The notes: generated by a model not told the origin, from the letters alone. A stretch of DNA of 64,000 nt from Lysobacter sp. BMK333-48F3 (GCF_019733395.1 NZ_JAIHOO010000001.1:4404983-4468982), one strand, 5' to 3'. Shown: positions 49,952 through 58,228, counted from the stretch's first letter. Program-made: numbers and translations.

Positions 49952-50577
49952 AGGCGGCTACGGCGATCGAGAGCAAATCCCCCCTGCCCCCCCTTTTTCA
50001 AAGGGGGGAATCCGATGGGAGAGAACGACGCTGCCGGCCGGCGCATCGCCACGCTGTTCCCCCCTTTGAAAAAGGGGGGCAGGGGGGATTTGCTGTTGCT
50101 GTTGCCTTCTCCCACTCGCGCCGACTCCTGGCGACCATCGCCCTCGCTCTCGGCCTCGCGCTGAGCGCCCCGCTGCTCGCCCAGCCCGCCAACGACCCGG
50201 CGCCGCTGAGCTTCCACAGCGACGCCGAAGAACGCCGCTTCCACGCCCTGGTCGCCGAGCTGCGCTGCGTGATGTGCCAGAACCAGTCGCTGGCCGATTC
50301 CAATGCGCAGATCGCCCACGACCTGCGCCGCGAGGTGCTGGACCTGATGCGCCAAGGCCAGGACGACGCCCAGATCAAGCAGTTCCTGGTCGCGCGCTAC
50401 GGCGAGTTCGTGCTGTACCGGCCGCAGGTCGAATCCAAGACCTGGCTGCTGTGGTTCGGTCCGGCGCTGGTGCTGCTGGCCGGCGGCTTCGCGGTCGTGC
50501 GCCTGGCGCGCGGCCGCCGCGCTCCGGGCGACCGTGCGCCCGCCGACGCACGCAGCGATGAGGAACAGGAATGGTGA
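49948..50577 (+). CDS. ccmH: Cytochrome c maturation protein CcmH with an N-terminal repeat-encoded insertion
   Basis: A 209-residue protein. The catalytic region is clear: VAELRCVMCQNQSLADSNAQ (RCxxC), then LMRQGQDDAQIKQFLVARYG and a C-terminal membrane helix (WLLWFGPALVLLAGGFAVVR). The signal peptide core (RRLLATIALALGLALSAPLL) lies at about residues 58-77 instead of the N-terminus. The only in-frame start is the ATG at 49948 overlapping the ccmG stop. Codons 9-49 are exactly encoded by the inverted-repeat element at 49972-50094, which adds 41 residues (SKSPLPPLFQRGES... PPFEKGGQGGFA). No ATG, GTG or TTG in frame was seen between the element and the signal core. Removing it gives about 168 residues, near the usual length. 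Confidence 0.92.
   Translation: MKAATAIESKSPLPPLFQRGESDGRERRCRPAHRHAVPPFEKGGQGGFAVAVAFSHSRRLLATIALALGLALSAPLLAQPANDPAPLSFHSDAEERRFHALVAELRCVMCQNQSLADSNAQIAHDLRREVLDLMRQGQDDAQIKQFLVARYGEFVLYRPQVESKTWLLWFGPALVLLAGGFAVVRLARGRRAPGDRAPADARSDEEQEW
49972..50094. mobile_element. MITE-like element B, 38-bp terminal inverted repeats, inside ccmH
   Basis: A 123-bp element (41 codons) with the same terminal inverted repeats as element A: left end AGCAAATCCCCCCTGCCCCC, right end the inverted match. The left arm has one extra C compared with the right. The internal ~46 bp are unrelated to element A. It reads through in the ccmH frame without a stop. Confidence 0.8.
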
Positions 50578-51623
50578 GCGCGGGAATGGTGAGCGCAGTG
50601 GCCATGGGCAGCGCGTCGATGTCGATGTTCGTCGCCGCCGCGGCGCTGTTGGTGGTGCTCGGCCTGGGCGTCACCCTGTATCCGCTGTGGCGCGCGCGGC
50701 CGCTGCTCGGCGCCGGCCTCGGCCTGGCGCTGGGCCTGGCGACGCTGGCGATCTACCTGGCGATCGGCACTCCGCGCGCGCTGGACGCGCAGCAGAGCAA
50801 GGCGCCGCAGAACCTGGCCGACGCCATCGTCCAGCTCGAAGCCGAACTGCAACGCGATCCGCGCCAGATCGAAGGCTGGCGCCTGCTCGGCAGCGCCTAC
50901 ACCGCCGAAGGCCAGAGCGCCAAGGCGCGCGACGCCTACGCGCGCGCGGTCGCGCTGGCGCCGGACAATCCCGATCTGCTCGCCGAAGCCGCCGAAGCGC
51001 GCGCCCTGGCGACCCGCGACCGGCGCTTCGACGAGCAAGCGGTGAGCATGCTGCAGCACGCGCTCAAGCAGCAGCCGATGCATCAGCGCGCGCGCTGGTT
51101 CCTCGGCATCGCCCATCGCCAGGCCGAACGCCCGGCCGAAGCGGCGCAAACCTGGGAGCCGTTGCTCGGCGTGGTCGACGCCGGCACCGCCGCCAGCCTG
51201 CTGGAGCAGATCAACGGCGCGCGCCAGGAAGCCGGCCTGGAACCGCTGCCGGCGCCAGTCGCGGCTGCGGCCAACGCAGGGTTGAAGATCAAGGTCGAAC
51301 TGGCGCCGACCCTGGCCGCGCGCGTGCCGGCCGGCGCCAGCGTGTTCGTGATCGCGCGCCAGGCCGACGGCCGGCCGATGCCGGTCGCGGTGGAAAAGCT
51401 GGCCGCCACCCGGTTCCCGGTGCAGGTCGTGCTCGACGACGGCGACAGCCCGATGCCGACCGCCAAGCTGTCCCAGCTCGAGCAGGTGCAGGTGCTGGCG
51501 CGGATCTCCGCCACCGGCAACGCCATGCCGCAGGCTGGCGACCTGGCTTCGCCGCCGGTCGTGGTCAAGGTGCGCGGCAACGCCGACGAGATCGTGTTGC
51601 GCATCGACCGCACCGTCGAGTGA
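50571..51623 (+). CDS. ccmI: Cytochrome c biogenesis protein CcmI
   Basis: A 350-residue apocytochrome c chaperone. Two N-terminal membrane helices (MSMFVAAAALLVVLGLGVTL and GLGLALGLATLAIYLAIG) precede a TPR domain: GWRLLGSAYTAEGQSAKARD, AYARAVALAPDNPDLLAEAA and HQRARWFLGIAHRQAERPAE. The C-terminal domain (VPAGASVFVIARQADGRPMP) matches the CcmI/NrfG-type periplasmic domain. GAGGAACAGGA precedes the ATG, which overlaps the ccmH end by 7 bp. It is the last gene of the ccm operon. Confidence 0.93.
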   Translation: MVSAGMVSAVAMGSASMSMFVAAAALLVVLGLGVTLYPLWRARPLLGAGLGLALGLATLAIYLAIGTPRALDAQQSKAPQNLADAIVQLEAELQRDPRQIEGWRLLGSAYTAEGQSAKARDAYARAVALAPDNPDLLAEAAEARALATRDRRFDEQAVSMLQHALKQQPMHQRARWFLGIAHRQAERPAEAAQTWEPLLGVVDAGTAASLLEQINGARQEAGLEPLPAPVAAAANAGLKIKVELAPTLAARVPAGASVFVIARQADGRPMPVAVEKLAATRFPVQVVLDDGDSPMPTAKLSQLEQVQVLARISATGNAMPQAGDLASPPVVVKVRGNADEIVLRIDRTVE

Positions 51624-51813
51624 AACCGATGGCACGACGCCGGACGCAGCGCCAGTGCTGCGCCGGGCACAGAATCGCGCCGGCGCGCAGCGCGTCCGGC
51701 GACGATGGTTTACCCTGCTTCGCGGGCCGGAGCGCGCACTCGAGCGCGCACTCGCCGACGCCCGCCGACGCCCTCCAAGGACACCGGCTCCGCCGGCCAG
51801 ACGAGTTACAGGC

Positions 51814-52971
51814 ATGACCGAATTCATTCCCCCCGGCACCCGTCATATCGACCTGCCCTCGCCGTTCGCGATGAAGCGCGGCGGCGCCCTGCACGGCGCG
51901 CGCATCGCTTATGAGACCTGGGGCGAACTCAATGCCGAGCGCGACAACGCGATCCTGATCGTGACCGGCCTGTCGCCCGACGCCCACGCCGCAGCCAACG
52001 CCGCCAACCCGGAACCGGGCTGGTGGGAAGCGATGCTCGGCCCGGGCAAGCCGATCGACAGCGCGCACTGGTTCGTGATCTGCGTGAACTCGCTCGGCAG
52101 CTGCAAGGGTTCGACCGGCCCGGCCTCGATCGAAGCCGCCACCGGCGACACCTACCGCCTGCGTTTTCCCGAGTTGTCGGTGGAGGACGGCGCCGACGCC
52201 GCCGCGCACGTGGTGCGCGCGCTCGGCGTCGAGCGGCTGGCCTGCGTGATCGGCAACTCGATGGGCGGGATGACCGCGCTGGCCCTGCTGATCCGCCATC
52301 CCGGCCTGGCCCGCGCCCACATCAACATCTCCGGCGCCGCGCGCGCGTTGCCGTTCTCGATCGCGATCCGGTCGCTGCAGCGCGAAGCGATCCGGCTGGA
52401 TCCGCAATGGAACCAGGGCCGCTACGACGACGCCCACTACCCCGAGTCCGGCATGCGCATGGCGCGCAAGCTCGGCGTCATCACCTACCGTTCGGCGCTG
52501 GAGTGGGACGGCCGCTTCGGCCGGGTGCGGCTGGATTCCGACCGGGTAGAGGAAGAGCCCTTCGGCCTGGAATTCGAGGTCGAGAGCTACCTGGAAGGCC
52601 ATGCGCGCCGCTTCGTGCGCCGCTTCGACCCCAATTGCTACCTCTACCTAAGCCGCTCGATGGACTGGTTCGACCTGGGCGACTACTGCGACAGCGACGG
52701 CCTCGACAACGATGAACGGGTGCGCCGCGGCCTGGCCGCGATCCGGATCGAAAAGGCCCTGGCGATCGGCGTTCACACCGACATCCTGTTCCCGCTGCAG
52801 CAGCAGCAGGAAATCGCCGACGGCCTGCGCGCCGGCGGCGCCGACGCGCGCTTCCTGCCGCTGGAGTCGCCGCAGGGCCACGATGCCTTCCTGGTCGACA
52901 TCGGCCGATTCGGACCGGCGGTCGGCGGATTTCTCGCCGAGCTGCGGACCGGCGTAGAATCGCCGGCATGA
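51814..52971 (+). CDS. metX: MetX-family O-acyltransferase, homoserine or serine O-succinyltransferase
   Basis: A 385-residue alpha/beta hydrolase-fold acyltransferase. The nucleophile is in ACVIGNSMGGMTALALLIRH (Ser), with the Asp and His in IGVHTDILFPLQQQQEI and SPQGHDAFLVDIGRFG. NSLGSCKGSTGPASI and INISGAARALPFSIAIRSLQ are typical. MetX proteins acylate homoserine (methionine pathway), but members in Xanthomonadaceae have been assigned serine O-succinyltransferase activity in cysteine synthesis. Here the gene overlaps a cysteine dioxygenase gene, which favours the serine/cysteine role. The start at 51814 has the conserved FIPPGTRHIDLPSPFAMKRG just after it. Confidence 0.88.
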   Translation: MTEFIPPGTRHIDLPSPFAMKRGGALHGARIAYETWGELNAERDNAILIVTGLSPDAHAAANAANPEPGWWEAMLGPGKPIDSAHWFVICVNSLGSCKGSTGPASIEAATGDTYRLRFPELSVEDGADAAAHVVRALGVERLACVIGNSMGGMTALALLIRHPGLARAHINISGAARALPFSIAIRSLQREAIRLDPQWNQGRYDDAHYPESGMRMARKLGVITYRSALEWDGRFGRVRLDSDRVEEEPFGLEFEVESYLEGHARRFVRRFDPNCYLYLSRSMDWFDLGDYCDSDGLDNDERVRRGLAAIRIEKALAIGVHTDILFPLQQQQEIADGLRAGGADARFLPLESPQGHDAFLVDIGRFGPAVGGFLAELRTGVESPA

Positions 52972-53564
52972 ACGCCACCGACGCCCTGCCCGACCTCGAC
53001 TTCCCCGGCCACGACAAGCTGGTCGCCGCGATCGACGCCGCCGTCGCCGCCGGCGACGAGCACGCAGTCACCGCCGCCTTGCGCAACACCTTGTGCAAGA
53101 TGATCCGCGACCGCGACGTGCACCTGCCCGAATGCGTGTTCGACCCGATCGACGACCACTACGCGCGGCGCGAGATCTACCGGAGCCGCGAGCTGGGCTA
53201 CAGCGTGGTCGCGATGACCTGGGGCCCCGGCCAGGGCACGCCGATGCACGACCACAGCGGCCTGTGGTGCGTGGAAGGCGTCTGGGACGGCGAGCTGGAA
53301 ATCACTCAGTACGAACTGCTCGAGCGCAACGGCGAGAACTTCCGTTTCCGCGCCGCCGGCGGCATGCACGCCGGCCCCGGCAGCGCCGGCAGCCTGATCC
53401 CGCCGCACGAGTACCACACCATCCGCAACGCCAGCAACGACTCGGTCGCCGTGTCGCTGCACATCTACAAGGCACCGATGGAGTGCTGTTCGATGTTCGT
53501 GCCGCGCGAGGGCGAATGGTTCCGTCGCGTCGATCGCGCCCTGGCCACCGACGAAGCGGCCTGA
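52968..53564 (+). CDS. Cysteine dioxygenase
   Basis: A 198-residue cupin-fold, iron-dependent enzyme converting L-cysteine to cysteine sulfinate. Metal-binding histidines are seen in GTPMHDHSGLWCVEGVWDGE (HxH) and LIPPHEYHTIRNASNDSVAV; Cys93-type cross-link partners are near LWCVEG. SVAVSLHIYKAPMECCSMFV closes the barrel. The ATG overlaps the metX-like stop (ATGA), so the two are translationally coupled. Confidence 0.9.
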   Translation: MNATDALPDLDFPGHDKLVAAIDAAVAAGDEHAVTAALRNTLCKMIRDRDVHLPECVFDPIDDHYARREIYRSRELGYSVVAMTWGPGQGTPMHDHSGLWCVEGVWDGELEITQYELLERNGENFRFRAAGGMHAGPGSAGSLIPPHEYHTIRNASNDSVAVSLHIYKAPMECCSMFVPREGEWFRRVDRALATDEAA

Positions 53565-53748
53565 GCGCAGGTAGCCGCGGCTTCGATCGCCCCGCTTCCA
53601 ACGATCCACCGCGGTTCCCGGATTTTCCGCGCGCAGCGCGCGCGCACCGCAGCTCCGTTTTCGACCGCCCAGGCGGCGCGATCGCGTAACGGCCGGTTCG
53701 CCGGCCGCAGGCGCGATGGCGGCCCGCCTCAGCCACGAAGGCCCCGCC

Positions 53749-54201
53749 ATGCTCAACGACCTGCTGCTCGCCGCCGCCCATCACCTGCTGGTGTTCGCCC
53801 TGGTCGCGATGCTGGTCGCCGAATCGATGCTGTTGCGCGGCCCGATCGACGCATCCACCCTGCAGCGCCTGGCCAAGCTCGACGGCGGCTACGGCGGCTG
53901 CGCCGGACTGTTGCTGGCGATCGGCCTGGGCCGGTTGTGGTTCGGGGTCAAAGGCCTCGACTTCTACCTGCACAACCCCTGGTTCCACGCCAAGCTCGGC
54001 GCCTTCGTCCTGGTCGGCCTGCTCTCGATCCTGCCGACCGTGCGCTTCCTGCGCTGGCGCAAGGCCCTGGCCGCCGACCCGGCCTTCCTGCCCGACGCCG
54101 CCGACGTGGCCCGGATGCGCGCCATCGTGCGCTTCGAACTGGTCCTGCTCGGCGCGGTGTTCGTGCTCGCCGCGGCGATGGCGCGCTACGGCGGCTTCTG
54201 A
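53749..54201 (+). CDS. DUF2214 family membrane protein
   Basis: A 150-residue inner-membrane protein with four hydrophobic segments (LLAAAHHLLVFALVAMLVAE, GGCAGLLLAIGLGRLWFGVK, AKLGAFVLVGLLSILPTVRF and FELVLLGAVFVLAAAMARYG). The KGLDFYLHNPWFHAKL motif is characteristic of DUF2214. GAAGG lies before the ATG at 53749; an upstream ATG at 53716 adds only unconserved residues. Function unknown. Confidence 0.85.
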   Translation: MLNDLLLAAAHHLLVFALVAMLVAESMLLRGPIDASTLQRLAKLDGGYGGCAGLLLAIGLGRLWFGVKGLDFYLHNPWFHAKLGAFVLVGLLSILPTVRFLRWRKALAADPAFLPDAADVARMRAIVRFELVLLGAVFVLAAAMARYGGF

Positions 54202-54226
54202 GCCGCCCCGCCGCGGCAGCGCTTCC

Positions 54227-54416
54227 TGTAGGAGCGGCGTAAGCCGCGACCAACCGCAGCGACGTTCGCAAGCGCACCAGCCGAAGACCGGATGGCCGGC
54301 GCCTATTCGCGCGTCGGACCGTGCAGCCCCGCCTTTTTGAGGCGCCGCTGCCGTACACCGCTTCGGTGGTCGCGGCTCATGACCGAAGGAAATCCCCGTG
54401 GGACGCCGCTCCTACA
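54227..54416. repeat. Repeat unit 1 of a tandem pair
   Basis: A 190-bp gene-free unit bounded by dispersed palindromes at 54227-54252 (plus) and 54368-54416 (minus, with the 24-bp loop insertion). The middle (CAACCGCAGCGACGTTCGCA ... CGCCTATTCGCGCGTCG) is closely repeated in unit 2. Confidence 0.75.
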
Positions 54417-54446
54417 AAAGAGCGCGCCATAGCGACGCCGCCTGCC

Positions 54447-54612
54447 TGTAGGAGCGGCGTAAGCCGCGACAACCGCAGCGACGTTCGCAAGCGCATCACC
54501 CGAAGACCGGATAACCGGCGCCTATTCGCGCGTCGAACCGTGCGGATCCCCGCGTTGTGAAGCATCGCTGCCGTACACCGCTTCGGCTGTCGCGGCTCAC
54601 GCCGCTCCTACA
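54447..54612. repeat. Repeat unit 2 of a tandem pair
   Basis: A 166-bp unit with the same order as unit 1: palindrome at 54447-54470, the shared middle (AACCGCAGCGACGTTCGCAA ... CGCCTATTCGCGCGTCG, GCTGCCGTACACCGCTTCGG) and a closing palindrome at 54589-54612. The 24-bp length difference equals the loop insertion missing from the closing palindrome. Confidence 0.75.
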
Positions 54613-54627
54613 CAAGCCGCACTCCCC

Positions 54628-55041
54628 TCAATCTCCCGGCTGGGATGCCGCGCCGGCCCGCATCCGCGGGCGCTCATCGCGCAAGGCCACCGGCCACCGC
54701 GGGCTCACGCCGCGCAGGTAACGGCCCAGGCGATAACTGTCGAAACGGCAGAAATCCGCGCCGCGATGAAGGAAATTCCAGCCCCGACGCAGATCGAAGC
54801 GCAGGTCGTAGACGCAGCCTCCGGGCGGCGCTTGCAGGCGCAGCGTCTGCTCGTCGCCGGCTCCCAAACCGCGCACGGGCAGCGCGATCTTGCGCCATTC
54901 CTCGCTGCCCGTCGGCGCGATCCACACCTCGCGCACGCTCTGCGCGGTGTCGTTGAGCAAGGACACGGTCAGGGATTCGGCCCTGGCGTTCGACGCCGCC
55001 AGGATCAGGAACGAACAGCACGACAACCACAGCGCACGCAT
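54628..55041 (-). CDS. Exported protein of unknown function
   Basis: A 137-residue protein with signal peptide MRALWLSCCSFLILAASNARA. The mature part looks like a small beta-sandwich: SLTVSLLNDTAQSVREVWIA, TLRLQAPPGGCVYDLRFDLR, GWNFLHRGADFCRFDSYRLG. Two cysteines could form a disulphide. The 'LLND...VREVWIAP...W' pattern is shared by many unnamed periplasmic proteins, but no named family was recognised. The frame is open far upstream; 55041 is chosen for the signal peptide. Confidence 0.75.
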   Translation of the reverse strand: MRALWLSCCSFLILAASNARAESLTVSLLNDTAQSVREVWIAPTGSEEWRKIALPVRGLGAGDEQTLRLQAPPGGCVYDLRFDLRRGWNFLHRGADFCRFDSYRLGRYLRGVSPRWPVALRDERPRMRAGAASQPGD

Positions 55042-55474
55042 GGCGACCTCCGGTGCGAAACAGACGGATAAGCGACGAATGCGATCGGCCGTGACCGACC
55101 GGATCGCTCTTCGCCCGCAGCATCGAGCCGGCCTTCGCCCGGCGACAGCCCCATTACGACGAAGCCGGCCGCCCAGGGCGCGAACCCAGGCGGCGCGCGG
55201 CGAAACCATCGCGCTCGCGTCGGCTGCCGCCGCCTCGGGCGAGGCCCCGCATCGCCGCCCGTCCCGCCCGAACCGAGCGGAAAGACCGGGGCGCGCGGCC
55301 AAATCGCCGGTTTCGCCTCAACGTGTATGATTGCGCGCGCTCGTCCGGCCGCGATGCCGCGACCGGATCGGCACGGGCCCGAAATGCTCTACCGCCGTTC
55401 GCCGCAAACGCGCTCGCCCTCTCGCCCCGCAGGTCGCTCCCGGGCGAAAGACCGATCGTTTCGATGGATCGATC
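55042..55474. other. Divergent intergenic region, no gene recognised
   Basis: 433 bp between divergent genes. Open frames exist on both strands only as upstream extensions of the flanking genes and lack recognisable residues. It presumably holds both promoters. Confidence 0.45.
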
Positions 55475-56491
55475 ATGCTGAGCCAACACTTCCTGTTCTT
55501 CTTCTCCATGCTCGGCGCCTTCAACGGCCTCGTCGCGGCTTCGTTCCTGTGGTGGCGGGCCAAGGGCGCCCCCACCCAGCGCTGGCTGTCGCTGCTGATC
55601 CTGGCGGTGAGCATGCGGGCGGGAAAATCCGTGGCCTTCTATTTCTGGCCGGACATCCCGCGGATCGTGCTGCAGATCGGCCTGACCGCCTGCTTCATGA
55701 TCGGGCCGTGCCTGTTCTTCCTGCTGCGCTCCAGCCAGGGCGATACCCCCGGCCCCGGACGGGCGGACCGCTGGCACATCGCCGGCCTGCTGACCCTCGC
55801 CGCCGCGGTCAACCTGTTCCTGCCCTACGACAGCCACGTCGAGCTGTGGCGGCAACTCGTCACCCCGGGGATCATCTACTCGTGGCTGGGCTATCTCCTG
55901 CTCGCCACCGCGCAGTTGTACCTGCACCGCGCGCGGCTCTCGGGCACGCCGGCCGGCCCGCTGTTGCTGGGCACCGTGGCGGCCATCTGGGTCATCTGGA
56001 TCGCCTACTACACCTCCGGCTACACCTCCTACATCGTCGGCGCGCTGTCCTTCACCTTCGTCCTGGCGTTCAGCGTGCTGGTCTATCTGCGCCTGCGGTC
56101 AGGCCAGGCCCCGATCGAGCCCTACCAGGACCGTCGCATCCCCGAGCCCGAGGCGGCCGTGCAACTGCAGTCCCTGGCCGAGTTGATGGCGCGCGAGCGC
56201 CTGCACCTGGACCCCGGACTGACCCTGCCCCGTCTCGCGCGCCGTCTCGGCCTGCCCCAGACCCGGCTGTCGCAGTTGTTGAACGACAACAACCAGACCT
56301 CGTTCAAGCAGTACCTGGCGCAACTGCGCGTGACCCAGGCCAAGGCGCTGCTGCGGCAGACGCCGCCCAAGCCGCTCGACGTCGTGGCGACCGAAGCGGG
56401 CTTCCAGTCGATGTCGACCTTCCACAGCACCTTCAAAAAGCTGGCCGGGATCACGCCCGCCGCGTTCCGGAGCGCCGCCAGCGACTCCTGA
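55475..56491 (+). CDS. Membrane-anchored AraC family transcriptional regulator
   Basis: A 338-residue protein. The N-terminal ~215 residues contain about seven hydrophobic segments (FLFFFSMLGAFNGLVAASFL, IVLQIGLTACFMIGPCLFFL, LLTLAAAVNLFLPYDSHVEL, IIYSWLGYLLLATAQLYLHR, LLLGTVAAIWVIWIAYYTSG, YIVGALSFTFVLAFSVLVYL). The C-terminal AraC helix-turn-helix pair reads LTLPRLARRLGLPQTRLSQL and PLDVVATEAGFQSMSTFHST, then FKKLAGITPAAFR. It is an integral-membrane sensor fused to a DNA-binding domain. The DJ-1/PfpI gene 91 bp downstream on the same strand is a likely target or operon partner. Confidence 0.87.
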   Translation: MLSQHFLFFFSMLGAFNGLVAASFLWWRAKGAPTQRWLSLLILAVSMRAGKSVAFYFWPDIPRIVLQIGLTACFMIGPCLFFLLRSSQGDTPGPGRADRWHIAGLLTLAAAVNLFLPYDSHVELWRQLVTPGIIYSWLGYLLLATAQLYLHRARLSGTPAGPLLLGTVAAIWVIWIAYYTSGYTSYIVGALSFTFVLAFSVLVYLRLRSGQAPIEPYQDRRIPEPEAAVQLQSLAELMARERLHLDPGLTLPRLARRLGLPQTRLSQLLNDNNQTSFKQYLAQLRVTQAKALLRQTPPKPLDVVATEAGFQSMSTFHSTFKKLAGITPAAFRSAASDS

Positions 56492-56582
56492 AAGCCATTC
56501 CAGCACTCCTGGAAGATACGGCAACAGCTTGATTTAAAAGGGAACGCATAGGTTACGGACTCCTTCCGACGAGCCCGTGCCC

Positions 56583-57494
56583 ATGCCCCTATCCCGCTTC
56601 CTCCGATCGATCCCGCTGCTGGTCCTGTCGGCCTGCCTGGGCTGCGTTCCCGACGCCCACGCGGCCCCGGGCATCGTCGGTCCGGTCGTCGTCGACGCGC
56701 TGAGCGACACCTCCGCCCAACGCGCCGGCACGCTGCCCACGGCCGCGCACGCCGATCTCCGCCAGCCCGCCCGAGGCGGCCAGGGGCGGATCCTGTTCGT
56801 CGTCGCCAGCAGCAAGGTCCACGGCAGCTCGACCCTGCCGGCCAGCATCAGCTTCGGCGAAGTCGTGCATGCCTGGGACACGTTCCAAGCCGCGGGCTAC
56901 GCGGTCGACTTCGTCTCCCCCGACGGCGGCGACGTGCCGATCCTCGACCGCTACGTCGGCAAGGACATGGAGCCGCGCCTGAAGGACGAGCGGATCATGA
57001 GCGGGCTGCGCAACACCGCCCGCCCGGCCCAGATCGACCCGACCCGCTACCGCGCGGTCTACTACGTCGGCGGCAGCAACGCCATCTACGGCGTGCCGGA
57101 GCACCCCGTGCTGCAACGGATCGCCGTGCAGGTCTACGAGCGCAACGGCGGCGTCGTCTCGGCCGTCTGCCACGGCACCGCCGGCCTGGTGAACCTCAAG
57201 CTCGCCGACGGCCAGTACCTGCTGGCGGGCAAGCGCGTCACCGGCTATCCCGAAGAGCACGAGCGGCAGGGCGAGGCCTACTTCAAGCAGTTCCCCTTCC
57301 TGATGCGCAAAACCGTCGAATCCCGCGGCGGCCTGTTCCATGCCCTGGACGGCGACAAGCCCTACATCGAAGTCGACGGCAGGCTGGTGACCGGCCAGAA
57401 CTACGCCTCCGCCACCCAAGTCGCGCAAGCCGTGGTCGAGATCCTGCGCCGCCAAGCCGCCCGACCGCCGGTCCGCGGCGCCAAGAAAGCCTGA
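56583..57494 (+). CDS. Exported DJ-1/PfpI family protein, Hsp31-like
   Basis: A 303-residue protein with signal peptide MPLSRFLRSIPLLVLSACLG (cut near DAHA). The class I glutamine amidotransferase-like domain shows GRILFVVASSKVHGSSTLPA, VHAWDTFQAAGYAVDFVSPD and the nucleophile elbow NGGVVSAVCHGTAGLVNLKL (Cys). YLLAGKRVTGYPEEHERQGE and LVTGQNYASATQVAQAVVEI match Hsp31/DJ-1-like members, which include chaperones and glyoxalases. Export is unusual for the family. A GTG at 56577 is an alternative start. It is probably controlled by the AraC-type protein upstream. Confidence 0.85.
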   Translation: MPLSRFLRSIPLLVLSACLGCVPDAHAAPGIVGPVVVDALSDTSAQRAGTLPTAAHADLRQPARGGQGRILFVVASSKVHGSSTLPASISFGEVVHAWDTFQAAGYAVDFVSPDGGDVPILDRYVGKDMEPRLKDERIMSGLRNTARPAQIDPTRYRAVYYVGGSNAIYGVPEHPVLQRIAVQVYERNGGVVSAVCHGTAGLVNLKLADGQYLLAGKRVTGYPEEHERQGEAYFKQFPFLMRKTVESRGGLFHALDGDKPYIEVDGRLVTGQNYASATQVAQAVVEILRRQAARPPVRGAKKA

Positions 57495-57565
57495 ACCCCG
57501 CAACCCCCTTCTCTCTCCGGCCGACGCCGGCCCTCAGCTACGTCCCAACAACCGCAGGAACCACC

Positions 57566-58006
57566 ATGAAACTATCGATCCGATCCGCCGTTCTCGCCTC
57601 CGCCCTGCTCCTCCCCGCCTCCGCCCTCGCGCAAAGCAGCGACCGCGCCGCGGTCGACCGCGCCATGCAAAGAATGATGCAGGCCTTCGAAGCCGGCGAC
57701 TCCAACATCGCCTTCGAAGTGCTGCGCCGGGACGGCGCGGTACTCGGCTACTCCGCCTCCAGAGGCCAGGTGGTCGTGCGCACCACGGAAGAATGGGCCA
57801 AGGGCTTCCCCGGCAAACCCGCCGACGACGAAGATCAGCGCCACCGCAGCTACGAAATCCTCGACGTCACCGAAAACTCGGCGGTGGTCAAAGTGAAGCT
57901 GGACTATCCGGCGTGGGACGGGGTGGACTATCTCGCACTGTCGAAGATCGACGGCAAGTGGATGATCGTCAGCAAGTCTTGGAGTGGGAGGGCTAAGGCG
58001 AAGTAA
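57566..58006 (+). CDS. Exported NTF2-like protein
   Basis: A 146-residue periplasmic protein. Signal peptide MKLSIRSAVLASALLLPASALAQ. The mature domain has an NTF2-like/lumazine-binding-like pattern: AVDRAMQRMMQAFEAGDSNI, QVVVRTTEEWAKGFPGKPAD, AVVKVKLDYPAWDGVDYLAL and IDGKWMIVSKSWSG. AGGAACC precedes the ATG. It lies 71 bp after the DJ-1/PfpI gene and may be in its operon. Substrate unknown. Confidence 0.8.
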   Translation: MKLSIRSAVLASALLLPASALAQSSDRAAVDRAMQRMMQAFEAGDSNIAFEVLRRDGAVLGYSASRGQVVVRTTEEWAKGFPGKPADDEDQRHRSYEILDVTENSAVVKVKLDYPAWDGVDYLALSKIDGKWMIVSKSWSGRAKAK

Positions 58007-58228
58007 GCCCCGCGTAGCCCCATATCGGAGGCATGGGCGCCGGCTCGATGGAACATAGTCGGCGCCCTTGCCCGGCCGCCTGCCCAGGTTGAAACGGAAT
58101 CCGTCTTGCGGCCCTACCGCCCGCAGTCGGACTGGTGTCGTCCCCATGTCGGGTTCCTGTCGTCACGCAGGGCCGGCCTGCGGCAGGATGATGAAGGGAA
58201 CCCGAGCCGCCGGTGCCGAGGAGCATCC

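Noticed and set aside
47452..50577. Open frame of 1041 codons across the ccm genes
   Set aside because: Most of it is an Arg/Ala/Gly-rich shadow of ccmF and ccmG in another frame, caused by high GC. Only its last 210 codons are real, as ccmH from 49948.
51624..51813. SAM or other riboswitch before the MetX-family gene
   Set aside because: The 190-bp leader shows no recognisable conserved riboswitch core; it is simply GC-rich.
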